Assembly: GCA_021776925.1 (NCBI GenBank)
Contig: JAJFFB010000202.1
Location: 1-44,048 of the forward strand
Source of the DNA: Planctomycetota bacterium
GTDB taxonomy: Bacteria > Planctomycetota > UBA1135
Reading direction: 5' to 3'
DNA length: 44,048 nucleotides
Under the pieces are notes generated by a model. It made no database searches. It saw only the letters and a program-made list of their open reading frames with translations, and was not told the DNA's origin. Position numbers and translations under genes: made by a program. Positions 28,397 through 35,861 of the stretch are shown here, in pieces. The first letter of the stretch is position 1. The number at the start of each line of letters is the position of its first letter.

Positions 28397-28417
28397 GACA
28401 GGCGACCGGCGCCTGTC
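28397..28417 (-). other. Hairpin between frr and tRNA-Lys
   Basis: GACAGGCG and CGCCTGTC form a perfect 8-bp stem around a 5-base loop; it overlaps two bases of the frr stop codon and ends three bases before the tRNA. There is no T-tract, so it is more likely an RNA-processing or message-stabilising structure than a terminator. Confidence 0.6.
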
Positions 28418-28994
28418 AGACCGTCATGATCTCATCGCACTTATTTTTGCACAACTCATCCAGGCGGGATTCATGGTCCTTGAGGATTTCCTGGACCTTG
28501 TCCTTGCCGGACTTCATGTCGTCGTCGGTCAGCACCACGTCGCCTTTCTTCTCTTTGTGCTCGGTCTCCATTTCGCGCAGCACGTCGCGGCGCACGTTGC
28601 GCATCGACACCTTGCCCTCTTCGGCCAGCGCTTTGACGCGGCTGGCGAGCTTGGTGCGCTGCTCCTCGGAGAGCGCCGGAATGTTGATGCGTACCAGCGG
28701 CCCGTCGACGGTGGGGTTGAGCCCCAGGCCGGCGGCGGTGATGGCCTTTTCGACGTCTTTCAAGGCGCCCTGGTCGTAGGGCTTGACCGCCAGGGTGCGG
28801 GCGTCGGTGACGGCGACGTTGGCGATCTGGCTGAGCGGCGTTTTGGTGCCGTAATAGTCAACCCGCACGCTGTCGAGCAGGCCGGCGGACGCACGGCCGG
28901 TACGAATACCGCGGGTCTCGTCGGTGAAATGCTGCACCGACTTGTCCATGCGCTCGGCTGCGGAGTCCAGGAAGGGCTGGATGGTTGTGGCCAT
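28416..28994 (-). CDS. frr: Ribosome recycling factor
   Basis: RRF works with EF-G to split the post-termination ribosome. The 192-aa protein has the family signature MDKSVQHFTDETRGIRTGRAS near residue 16 (long helix), YYGTKTPLSQIANV (the bent domain II), VRINIPALSEEQR near 100, and VSMRNVRRDVLREMETEHKEK returning to the helical bundle. Length is slightly above the usual 185. It follows pyrH with an 18-base gap in the standard rpsB-tsf-pyrH-frr order. A stem-loop and tRNA-Lys follow directly. Confidence 0.97.
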   Translation of the reverse strand: MATTIQPFLDSAAERMDKSVQHFTDETRGIRTGRASAGLLDSVRVDYYGTKTPLSQIANVAVTDARTLAVKPYDQGALKDVEKAITAAGLGLNPTVDGPLVRINIPALSEEQRTKLASRVKALAEEGKVSMRNVRRDVLREMETEHKEKKGDVVLTDDDMKSGKDKVQEILKDHESRLDELCKNKCDEIMTV

Positions 28995-29012
28995 GACTGC
29001 CTTGAAACGGGG

Positions 29013-29744
29013 TCAGTTGTGAATCCGGGTGCCTACCTTATCGCCGCGTGCGGCGCGGACAACCGCGTTGTCCTCGGCCATGTCAAAGACCACGATCGGC
29101 AGATCGTTTTCCCGGCACAGGGCGAAGGCGGTCATGTCCATGACGCGCAGCTGCTGGTCAAGGACCTGGGCGAAGGTCAGGTCGGGCAGGAACACCGCGT
29201 CGTCGTGCTGGCGCGGATCCTTGTCATAGACCCCGCGGACCATGGTGGCCTTGAACAGCGCGTCGCAGCCGAGTTCCAGCCCCCTCTGCGCCGCGGTGGT
29301 GTCGGTGGTGAAGTAGGGACTGCCGAGCCCCCCCACCAGAACCACCACGCGCCCTTTTTCCAGGTGGCGGATGGCGCGCCGGCGGATGAAGGGTTCGCAC
29401 ACCTTGTGCACGTCGACCGCCGACATGACCCGCGTCGGCACGCCGTTGGTCTCGAGCGCATCGCTCAGCGCCAGGCCATTGATCACCGTGGCCAGCATGC
29501 CCATGTAGTCGGCGGTGGCGCGGGCGATGCCGAGGTGTTCGGACTGCGCGCCGCGCAGGATGTTGCCGCCGCCGATGACGCAGGCGACCTGGGTGCCGTC
29601 CGAGGCCAGCTGCTGCAGCTGCTCGGCGAGCTGCCGCACGCGGTCGATGTCAAGAGTGGTACCGCCCTCGCGGGCAAAGCCTTCGCCGCTGATCTTGAGC
29701 AGCAGCCGGCGGATCGCCTGCGCGGAGGACGGTTGCGGGGTCAC
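29013..29744 (-). CDS. pyrH: UMP kinase
   Basis: PyrH phosphorylates UMP to UDP and is hexameric in bacteria. The 243-aa protein has the amino-acid-kinase-fold hallmarks: LLLKISGEGFA near residue 13 (phosphate loop), CVIGGGNILRG near 57, MGMLATVINGLALSDALE (UMP binding), VVLVGGLGSPYFTTDTTAA near 132, and ATMVRGVYDKDP near 165. The start is a GTG at 29744, 15 bases after the tsf stop. The short Pro/Ser-rich leader before the first strand is longer than in many homologues. It is the third gene of the S2 operon. Confidence 0.97.
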   Translation of the reverse strand: MTPQPSSAQAIRRLLLKISGEGFAREGGTTLDIDRVRQLAEQLQQLASDGTQVACVIGGGNILRGAQSEHLGIARATADYMGMLATVINGLALSDALETNGVPTRVMSAVDVHKVCEPFIRRRAIRHLEKGRVVVLVGGLGSPYFTTDTTAAQRGLELGCDALFKATMVRGVYDKDPRQHDDAVFLPDLTFAQVLDQQLRVMDMTAFALCRENDLPIVVFDMAEDNAVVRAARGDKVGTRIHN

Positions 29745-29759
29745 TCTGGATTATGGGGT

Positions 29760-30362
29760 TCAGGCCCCCAGTTCAAAGCGCGAGAAACGCTGCACCTGGA
29801 TGTTCTCACCGAGCTTGGCGATCGCCGCGGTGACGCGGTCGGCCACCGAGATGCCCGGATCCTTGACGAACTCCTGCTCCAGCAGCGCACGCTCGGCGAC
29901 GAACTTGACCATGCGGCCACCGACGATCTTTTCTCTGATCTCGTCGGGCTTGCCGGCCATGTCCTCGGACTCGAGCAGGATGCGGCGCTCCTCGTCAACC
30001 AGATCGCTGGGGACCTCGTCGGCGGTCAGCGCCAGCGGCACCGGCACCGTGGCGGCGATGTGCATGCACAAATCGCTGCACAGGGTTTGGAATTCTTCGC
30101 CGCGAGCGACGAAGTCGGTTTCGCAGCCGACCTGGACCATCACCCCAACGCGCTGGTTGTGGTGGATGTAGGAGTAGACGCGGCCCTCGGCAGTTTCGCG
30201 CCCGGAGCGCTTCTCTGCCGACTTGAGCCCCTTCTTGCGCAGGAACTCGTAGGCCTTGTCTTCGTCGCCGCCGGTCTCGACCAGGGCTTTTTTGCAATCC
30301 ATCATGCCGGCGCCGGTCTTGGTACGCAGCGCGGCAACCGCCTTGGCAGTGATCTGGGTCAT
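29760..30362 (-). CDS. tsf: Translation elongation factor Ts, short form
   Basis: EF-Ts is the GDP/GTP exchange factor for EF-Tu. The 200-aa protein has an N-terminal UBA-like helical part with the signature ALRTKTGAGMMDCKKAL near residue 10. The EF-Tu-contacting core strand VQVGCETDFVARGEEF lies near 77, and DPGISVADRV and a beta-rich end follow. It is about 80 residues shorter than E. coli EF-Ts. Like the Thermus form it has one core subdomain, not two, and such proteins usually act as dimers. It lies 35 bases after rpsB. Confidence 0.96.
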   Translation of the reverse strand: MTQITAKAVAALRTKTGAGMMDCKKALVETGGDEDKAYEFLRKKGLKSAEKRSGRETAEGRVYSYIHHNQRVGVMVQVGCETDFVARGEEFQTLCSDLCMHIAATVPVPLALTADEVPSDLVDEERRILLESEDMAGKPDEIREKIVGGRMVKFVAERALLEQEFVKDPGISVADRVTAAIAKLGENIQVQRFSRFELGA

Positions 30363-30397
30363 CGTGTCAGGGAATGCTGGGGACAGGATGGCACGGC

Positions 30398-31609
30398 TCA
30401 GTCCTTGGACTCAGCCGGCTTTTCTGTTGCATCCGCCGCCTCGGGCGCGGGTGCGGCTGCCGGTGCTGCCTCAGGGGCCGGGGCCGGAGCCGGAGCGGCC
30501 TCGGGGGCCGGAGCGGCCTCGGGGGCCGGAGCCGGGGTGGTCTCGGGAGCCACTGCCGGGGCCGGAGCGGCTGCCGGGGTGGGAGCCGTAGCCGGAGGCG
30601 GAGCGGTTACCGGAGCACCCTCTGCGTCTTTCGGCTCGGGATCGGTGTGCGGCTGGATTTCCACCGGGCGGTTGACCCCGCCGGGCATCGGCACACGACG
30701 ACCGGGGCGCGGAACTCCCGTAGGCGCGCCTTGCTGGCCAGGGCCGCGACCGCGGCCAGGGCCGCCTGGACCGCCGGGTCCTCCGGGTCCTCCGGGTCCG
30801 CCGGGTCCGCCGGGACCGCGACGTCCACCAGGGGGACCGCCACGACCACGCGTGGGACGCGGTACCGGAGCGGCCTGCATGCCGAAGTCGGCCGGACGCG
30901 CCGGATCGGAAACACCGCGCTCCTTGCGCAGCGTCTTGCCGTCGATGGCACCTTCGAAGAGATGATCGAGGATCATCGTCACCGAACGGATGGCGTCGTC
31001 GTTGGCCGGGATGTGCAGGTCGCTGTGATCGGGATCACAGTCGGTGTCGATGACTCCGACGACCGGAATGCCGATGCGGTGTGCTTCGCGCACCGCCTTG
31101 CGTTCGGTGCGCGTGTCGATCACGACCAGCGCGCCCGGCAGGCGATACATGTCGCGGATGCCGTGCAGGTTGCGGAACAGCTTGGCGCGCTCGCGGTTGA
31201 AGCGCGCGCCCTCTTTCTTGGTCAGGGTGGAGTGGATGCCTTCGGCTTCCCGCTTCTCCATGTCCTCGAGGTGGGCGATGCGGCTGCCGATGACCTCGAA
31301 GTTGGTCAGCGTGCCGCCGATCCAGCGGTCGGACACGAAGGGCATCCCGGTGCGCTCACGCGACTCCGAGACGATCCCGCGGATCTGCTGCTTGGTACCG
31401 ACAAAAAGGACGTCCTCGCCGCTGGCGACGATTTCTCGGAGAAAGTGTTTGGCCCGCAGGATTCCGCGGATGGTTTGCTTAAGGTCGATGATGTGGATTC
31501 GGTTTCTGGATTCGAGGATGAATGACTCCATCTTCGGGTTCCAGCGACCAACTCGACAACCGATGTGGGCACCGGCATCCACCAAAGCCTGGACTGAGAG
31601 GTCAGACAT
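30398..31609 (-). CDS. rpsB: Ribosomal protein S2 with a long low-complexity C-terminal tail
   Basis: S2 sits on the back of the small ribosomal subunit. Residues 1-232 form a normal S2: AGAHIGCRVGRWNPKM near 12, ESRNRIHIIDLKQT near 33, VLFVGTKQQIRGIV near 67, FVSDRWIGGTLTNF near 91, LPGALVVIDTRTERKAV near 157, and GVIDTDCDPDHSDLHIPANDDAIRS near 185. Residues 233-403 are an extra tail. A basic Arg/Pro stretch comes first, then a GPG/GGP tract (265-285). RPGRRVPMPGGVNRP follows, and then about 60 residues of Ala/Pro/Glu repeats (332-392), ending ATEKPAESKD. The tail is not needed for the fold. It is first in rpsB-tsf-pyrH-frr and has a good promoter and a 5' hairpin. Confidence 0.97.
   Translation of the reverse strand: MSDLSVQALVDAGAHIGCRVGRWNPKMESFILESRNRIHIIDLKQTIRGILRAKHFLREIVASGEDVLFVGTKQQIRGIVSESRERTGMPFVSDRWIGGTLTNFEVIGSRIAHLEDMEKREAEGIHSTLTKKEGARFNRERAKLFRNLHGIRDMYRLPGALVVIDTRTERKAVREAHRIGIPVVGVIDTDCDPDHSDLHIPANDDAIRSVTMILDHLFEGAIDGKTLRKERGVSDPARPADFGMQAAPVPRPTRGRGGPPGGRRGPGGPGGPGGPGGPGGPGGPGRGRGPGQQGAPTGVPRPGRRVPMPGGVNRPVEIQPHTDPEPKDAEGAPVTAPPPATAPTPAAAPAPAVAPETTPAPAPEAAPAPEAAPAPAPAPEAAPAAAPAPEAADATEKPAESKD
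30768..30819. repeat. 9-bp tandem repeat encoding the GGP tract of S2
   Basis: Units of CCGGGTCCT/CCGGGTCCG repeat about five times and encode the Gly-Gly-Pro run on the minus strand. A second repeat of about 18 bases (GGAGCGGCCTCGGGGGCC-like) around 30471-30545 encodes the Ala/Pro/Glu run. Both could change copy number by slippage, in frame. Confidence 0.8.
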
Positions 31610-31648
31610 TTGTGCGAATTGGCTGAAAGCTCGTGGTTTTCAGGTGTT

Positions 31649-31670
31649 TTGTCCGGCACAGCCGGAACAA
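31649..31670 (-). other. Hairpin at the 5' end of the rpsB leader
   Basis: TTGTTCCGGC and GCCGGACAA form a 9-bp stem with one bulged base and a 3-base loop. Given the promoter at 31680-31707, the stem would start within about three bases of the message 5' end, some 40 bases before the rpsB ATG. S2 leader structures that bind S2 are known in several bacteria, so autoregulation is possible, but a simple stabilising hairpin is equally likely. Confidence 0.5.
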
Positions 31671-31679
31671 GGGTCGGAT

Positions 31680-31707
31680 ATTTTACGCCCCAGGCCAGCC
31701 CCGTCAA
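31680..31707 (-). promoter_or_regulatory. Sigma-70 promoter for rpsB-tsf-pyrH-frr
   Basis: Minus strand: TTGACG (-35), 16 bases, TAAAAT (-10). Each hexamer has one mismatch to consensus. Predicted start near 31673 gives a leader of about 64 bases. Confidence 0.75.
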
Positions 31708-31779
31708 ACCCCATCCAGGCAGATCAGAGGTCTTTTTTCCGATTTCCTAGCTATCCCGTGCTAGCCTTCGAGGGAAACC

Positions 31780-32757
31780 ATGATTCCTCCTCAGGACGGC
31801 ACAGGCACGGCCCCCCGTGCCCTGGCGTTGCTCGATCATCGCGGTGAGGACCTCGGCCCCCTCCAGTGTCTCTTCCAAGATCATGGATGGCAGGTCCAAT
31901 CGAGCACCCACCCGGAGGGTTCGGTGCGCCTGTTGGCGGACCGACCCTGGCGCGCCGCCATTGTCGCTCCGCTGACGCTGAGCAGCCACACTCTTGAGTG
32001 GGAGCAACTGTTGAGCCACCTGTCGCCGGCCTTTCCGGTGCCGTGGCTGGTGCTGCCCTGGAGCGGCGCCCGGCCGTCGCGGGTGGCGGCGCTGCTGAGC
32101 GGTCTCGACGCGGTGGCCGACTGGCTGCCGCATCCGTGGTCCGCCCCCGAAGCCGCGGGCCGCATCGACAACCTGCTGCGCATGCAGGGCGTGCTCGGAC
32201 GCAACCAGCAGCGCGCCGACGAACTCGCCGCCCAGCTGATCACCGATCACAAGACCGGGCTCGCCAACGACCGCCATTTCCGTGCCCGCCTGGAAGAGGA
32301 ATTTGAGCGTACCGACCGCCACGGCGCGCCACTGACCCTGCTGCTGCTCGACCTCGACGATTTCAAGGCGGTCAACGACAGCACCAGCTACGAGTTCGGC
32401 GACACCGTATTGCGCACCATCGGCGAGGTTATCCGCCATTCGGTGCGCACCATCGACATCGGTGCGCGTATCGGGGGCGATGAATTTGCCATCCTGATGC
32501 CAAACACAAATCTGGAGGAAGGCATCCGCGTCGCCAGCCGTATTCTCAACACCGCCGACGGCGTGGTCGTCAACGACCGCAACTACAACACCCACATCCA
32601 TCTGTCGATCGGCACCGCCACCTTCGAGGGGCACGGCCTGCGCGAGGCGATCCAGTTGTTCCTGCAGGCCAACGAAGCCCTGAAGGCGGCCAAGGCGGCG
32701 GGCAAGCACCAGGTGTGTTTCTTTGATCCCAACCGCCAGCAGGCCGGGGGCGGTTGA
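31780..32757 (+). CDS. Diguanylate cyclase with an N-terminal receiver-like domain
   Basis: This protein should make cyclic di-GMP from two GTP. The 325-aa chain has an N-terminal alpha/beta domain (about 12-135) like a response-regulator receiver. The usual phosphorylated Asp is not evident (ALALLDHRG, WRAAIVAPLTLSS), so it may be a pseudo-receiver. A short helix leads to the GGDEF domain (155-320): DHKTGLAND, LLLLDLDDFKAVND near 187, and the active motif IGGDEFA (232-236). An intact inhibitory site RTID (223-226) lies five residues upstream, so product feedback is expected. It is divergent from rpsB with a GGGA Shine-Dalgarno-like element before ATG 31780. There is no membrane segment, so it is cytoplasmic. 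Confidence 0.92.
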   Translation: MIPPQDGTGTAPRALALLDHRGEDLGPLQCLFQDHGWQVQSSTHPEGSVRLLADRPWRAAIVAPLTLSSHTLEWEQLLSHLSPAFPVPWLVLPWSGARPSRVAALLSGLDAVADWLPHPWSAPEAAGRIDNLLRMQGVLGRNQQRADELAAQLITDHKTGLANDRHFRARLEEEFERTDRHGAPLTLLLLDLDDFKAVNDSTSYEFGDTVLRTIGEVIRHSVRTIDIGARIGGDEFAILMPNTNLEEGIRVASRILNTADGVVVNDRNYNTHIHLSIGTATFEGHGLREAIQLFLQANEALKAAKAAGKHQVCFFDPNRQQAGGG

Positions 32758-32780
32758 GGTGCTGAGTGGGGCCCCTGCGG

Positions 32781-34076
32781 CTACTTTCGCCGCGGCCACA
32801 CCCGCGGAGACAGCCAGTCGCCGTGGGCCCCGGCGCCCTCGTCGGCCGACGGACTGACCACGCGCAGGCGTAGATTCCCGCCGCGCGGCACCTCGATGCG
32901 CAAGGGGGCTGCGGCTTCCCCCAGGCTCACCGCTTTGCTCTGCCCGAGCAGGTCGTCGTCGAGCCACACCTCGAAGACCAGGGCCTGCGGCAGGCGCTGC
33001 GCGGCGGATTCATCGTCGACGCCGACACGCGCGGTGAACAGGCTCTTGTCAGCCACCGCGAAGACCAGTTCCGAGGGTGCCTTGACTCCGTAGCCGAGCG
33101 GATGCACCGCCCCCGCCACGCGCAGCAGCCGCCCCATCACGCTGCGCCCGCGGCGCGGACTCCAGTCGAGCACCTGCGCGGGCGGATACTCCACGCTGGC
33201 CGGCGCCGCCGCGGCCAGATCCTGGAAGGGTCCACCGTGGCGGACCAGGGCCAGAACCCGTGCCATCGGCACCGCGATCACCCCCCCCCACGGCAGACGC
33301 CCGCGCATTTCACCGCGGCGCAAATCCAGTCCGGTGGGTGTCCAGGGCAGGAAGGAACCGTCGTCCAGGACCAATAAGGAGGTGGCGGCGTTGGCGGCGT
33401 CGGCATCGACCTCTTCCTCGAGCAGGCGCAGCGCTTCGACGCGCCTCCAGAGGATATGCTGAGGGCCGGCGGCACCCTCGAAATGGAGGCCGCTGCCGTC
33501 GAGGTCGACCAGCCAGCCGGGGCGCGGGTCACGTCCGCCGCTGGGAGTGCGCAGGACCAGCAGATCCTGTTCGCGTGGCGCGGCGGGCAAGCGCCCCCGC
33601 GCCAGGCCGCGCACCCACAGCAAATCGACCGAGACCACCAGGCTGTCGCTGCCCGCGCCGATCTGCCACTGGATGTGGTCGGCGTCGCCCTCGAGCGGCC
33701 GCCCGCGCAGATGGCCGCCACCGACCAGTTCCAGGCTCCAGGGCGCCGGCGGCGGGGCCGCTTGCGCTGCGGTGTCTTCGGGACGGTCTTCGGCCGGGGG
33801 GAACTCGACCCGCATCCAATCGGCCACCGGGCCGCTGGCCACCACCGGCCCCTCGACCTGCCAGGCGGTGAGCAGGGTGGTTTCGGGGGTACCGCGGCCG
33901 AATCGGTCGACGGATTCGACGCGCACCGGAACCCCGGGGTCGCGCCCCTGGACAGCAGCGGCTGCCGGGGCGACGGCGGCCAGGGCGACGGCGCTGGCCG
34001 CATGGGCGCACAGCAGGCCCACGGCGAGCAGGGTGCTGGCCAGGATGCGACAGGATGGGCGAGGACAGGATGCCAC
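32781..34076 (-). CDS. Secreted protein with C-terminal NPCBM-type carbohydrate-binding-like domain
   Basis: The 431-aa protein has a signal peptide (about 1-32, ILASTLLAVGLLCAHAASA) and a central part of repeated beta-strand units I do not recognise (about 75-290: WSLELVGGGHLRGRPLEG, DLLVLRTPSGG, LLVLDDGSFLPWTP, GRLPWGGVIAVPMARV). The C-terminal 130 residues match the NPCBM pattern: LGYGVKAPSELVFAVADKSLFTARVGVDDES near 325, FEVWLDDDLLGQSKAV, then LRLRVVSPSADEGAGAHGDWLSPRVW. NPCBM domains are frequent in secreted Planctomycetota proteins and are thought to bind carbohydrate. It is divergent from groEL1. A C9 tract (33281-33289) lies in its coding region. Confidence 0.75.
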   Translation of the reverse strand: MASCPRPSCRILASTLLAVGLLCAHAASAVALAAVAPAAAAVQGRDPGVPVRVESVDRFGRGTPETTLLTAWQVEGPVVASGPVADWMRVEFPPAEDRPEDTAAQAAPPPAPWSLELVGGGHLRGRPLEGDADHIQWQIGAGSDSLVVSVDLLWVRGLARGRLPAAPREQDLLVLRTPSGGRDPRPGWLVDLDGSGLHFEGAAGPQHILWRRVEALRLLEEEVDADAANAATSLLVLDDGSFLPWTPTGLDLRRGEMRGRLPWGGVIAVPMARVLALVRHGGPFQDLAAAAPASVEYPPAQVLDWSPRRGRSVMGRLLRVAGAVHPLGYGVKAPSELVFAVADKSLFTARVGVDDESAAQRLPQALVFEVWLDDDLLGQSKAVSLGEAAAPLRIEVPRGGNLRLRVVSPSADEGAGAHGDWLSPRVWPRRK

Positions 34077-34099
34077 TTCGGCAGAATCATACGCCGAAT

Positions 34100-34125
34100 G
34101 GGCCGCTTTCGGCGGTCAGCGGCCC
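34100..34125. promoter_or_regulatory. Inverted repeat upstream of the groEL1 sigma-54 promoter
   Basis: GGGCCGCT-N10-AGCGGCCC is a perfect 8-bp inverted repeat. It ends nine bases before the -24 element at 34135 and lies between the divergent starts of the NPCBM gene and groEL1. It could be a regulator-binding site; distance and symmetry fit a repressor or activator dimer, though enhancer-binding protein sites are usually further upstream. Confidence 0.45.
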
Positions 34126-34134
34126 AAAATGCGG

Positions 34135-34151
34135 TTGGCACCCTGCTTGCT
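34135..34151 (+). promoter_or_regulatory. Sigma-54 (-24/-12) type promoter for the groEL1 chaperone operon
   Basis: TTGGCACCCTGCTTGCT matches the RpoN consensus YTGGCACG-N4-TTGCW at all but one position, with exactly ten bases between the invariant GG and GC. Predicted start is near 34162, giving a leader of about 34 bases before ATG 34196. No CIRCE (HrcA) repeat and no heat-shock sigma-32-type element is obvious in the same gap. Confidence 0.65.
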
Positions 34152-34195
34152 AGAAGTAAACGCCGCATCCCTGGCAGAATCCCCACTCTTGAATC

Positions 34196-35824
34196 ATGGC
34201 TCAGAAGGAACTGACTTTTGACACCGAGGCCCGTGAGGCCATCCTCGCCGGCGTCGAGAAATTGGCCAAAGCGGTCGTCTCGACTCTCGGACCCAAAGGC
34301 CGCTGCGCGGTCCTCGACAAATCCTGGGGCGGTCCCACCGTCACCAAAGACGGTGTAACCGTCGCCCGCGACATCGAATTGCGCGACAAGGCCGAAAACC
34401 TTGGCGCTCAATTGGTCAAGCAGGCCGCGGCCAAGACCAATGACCGCGCCGGCGATGGCACCACCACCGCCACGCTGCTGGCTTGGGCGCTGTACCGCCG
34501 CTCGATGCGCTACCTCGCGGTCGGCGCCGACGCCCAGGCGATGATCCGCGGCCTGCGCAGCACCGCCAATAAGGCGCTCAAGTACCTGGCCAAGAACAAG
34601 CAGCAGGTCACCGACAACGAGGCGATCAAGGCCGTCGCCACGATCGCCGCCAACAACGACGCCGAGATCGGCACCAAGCTCGCCGAGGCCTATGACAGGG
34701 TCGGCAAAGACGGTGTGATCACGGTCGAAGAAGGCCGCTCGATCGAGACCGAGTTGAAAACCGTGATGGGCATGCAGTTCGATCGCGGTTTCCTGTCGCC
34801 GCACTTCTCCACCGACATGGACACGCTCGAGTGCGTGATGAAGAACCCGGCGGTCCTGGTGCACGAGGAAAAGATCTCCTCGATCCAGTCGTTGCTGCCG
34901 CTGCTCGAGCTGACCAAGGAAGCCGGCCGCCCGCTGATGATCGTCGCCGAAGACGTCGACAGCGAAGCGCTCGCCACTCTGGTCGTCAACAAGATGCGTG
35001 GCATCCTCGACGTGGTCGCGGTCAAGGCACCCGGCTACGGCGACCGGCGCAAAGAGATGCTACGCGACATCGCTACGGTCACCAACGCCCAGCCGATCAT
35101 GAAGGATGACGGCATCGAGCTGGAAAAGGTCACCCTCGACATGCTCGGCACCGCCAAATCGGTGCTGATCGACGGATCGACCACCACCCTCGTAGAGGGC
35201 CAGGGCCGCAAGGTCGACATCGACGCGCGCGCCAATCTGATCCGGCGTCAGATCGAGGTCACCACCTCGGACTACGACAAGGAGAAGCTGGAAGAGCGCC
35301 TCGCCAAGCTGGTCGGCGGCATCGCCCAGATCCAGGTCGGCGGCGCCACCGAAGCCGAGGTCAAGGAGCGCAAGCACCGCTACGAAGACGCCAAGCACGC
35401 CACCGCGGCGGCGATCGAAGAGGGCATCCTGCCCGGCGGCGGCGTGGCGCTGACGCGTGCCGCTTCACACCTGCAGAAGGCCGTCAACAAGCTGCCCGGC
35501 GACGAGCAGATCGGCGGCGAGCTGATGCTGCACGCGCTGCGCCAGCCGTTGCGCTCGATCGTCGAAAACGCCGGCGAGGACGGCTCGGTGGTCAACCGCC
35601 GCGTGCTGCAGGACAAGTCCTTCGGCTTCGGCTTCAACGCGTTGACAGGCGTTTACGGCGACCTGTTCGAAATGGGTGTGGTCGATCCGCTCAAGGTCAC
35701 CCGCACCGCGATCGAAAACGCGGTCTCCGTGGCCGCCACCCTGATGACCACCGACTGCCTCATCACCGAGGCCGATAGCGACGACCAGACCAACGCCGAT
35801 TCCGGCTTCGAGGGCGATTTCTAG
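34196..35824 (+). CDS. groEL: Divergent GroEL-type chaperonin (copy 1)
   Basis: The 542-aa protein has all three GroEL domains and the ATP-site motifs: STLGPKGR near 29, TVTKDGVTVA near 48, AGDGTTTAT (86-93) with the catalytic Asp, and ILPGGGVALTR near 415. The apical domain departs from the norm. The substrate-binding residues Tyr199 and Tyr203 of E. coli are Phe199 and His203 here (RGFLSPHF). The C-terminus ends in acidic/polar NADSGFEGDF and has no Gly-Gly-Met tail. These changes suggest a specialised chaperonin with its own client set. It is first in groEL1-groES-groEL2-dnaJ-grpE, 37 bases before groES, and is preceded by a sigma-54-type promoter. Confidence 0.95.
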   Translation: MAQKELTFDTEAREAILAGVEKLAKAVVSTLGPKGRCAVLDKSWGGPTVTKDGVTVARDIELRDKAENLGAQLVKQAAAKTNDRAGDGTTTATLLAWALYRRSMRYLAVGADAQAMIRGLRSTANKALKYLAKNKQQVTDNEAIKAVATIAANNDAEIGTKLAEAYDRVGKDGVITVEEGRSIETELKTVMGMQFDRGFLSPHFSTDMDTLECVMKNPAVLVHEEKISSIQSLLPLLELTKEAGRPLMIVAEDVDSEALATLVVNKMRGILDVVAVKAPGYGDRRKEMLRDIATVTNAQPIMKDDGIELEKVTLDMLGTAKSVLIDGSTTTLVEGQGRKVDIDARANLIRRQIEVTTSDYDKEKLEERLAKLVGGIAQIQVGGATEAEVKERKHRYEDAKHATAAAIEEGILPGGGVALTRAASHLQKAVNKLPGDEQIGGELMLHALRQPLRSIVENAGEDGSVVNRRVLQDKSFGFGFNALTGVYGDLFEMGVVDPLKVTRTAIENAVSVAATLMTTDCLITEADSDDQTNADSGFEGDF

Positions 35825-35861
35825 AGCCCCATTGAATAGAAACGCCCATAGAAACAGAAGA

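Noticed and set aside
30350..30400. TGGCACG near 30395 as a third sigma-54 promoter before tsf
   Set aside because: The -12 half does not read TTGC at the required spacing.
28386..30965. Long open frame antisense to frr, pyrH, tsf and rpsB
   Set aside because: All four opposite-strand genes are certain; the Gly/Ala and Gly/Pro repeats in this frame are shadows of the S2 tail.
34077..34195. CIRCE/HrcA operator before groEL1
   Set aside because: No TTAGCACTC-N9-GAGTGCTAA-like repeat is present; the only palindrome there is GC-rich and unrelated.
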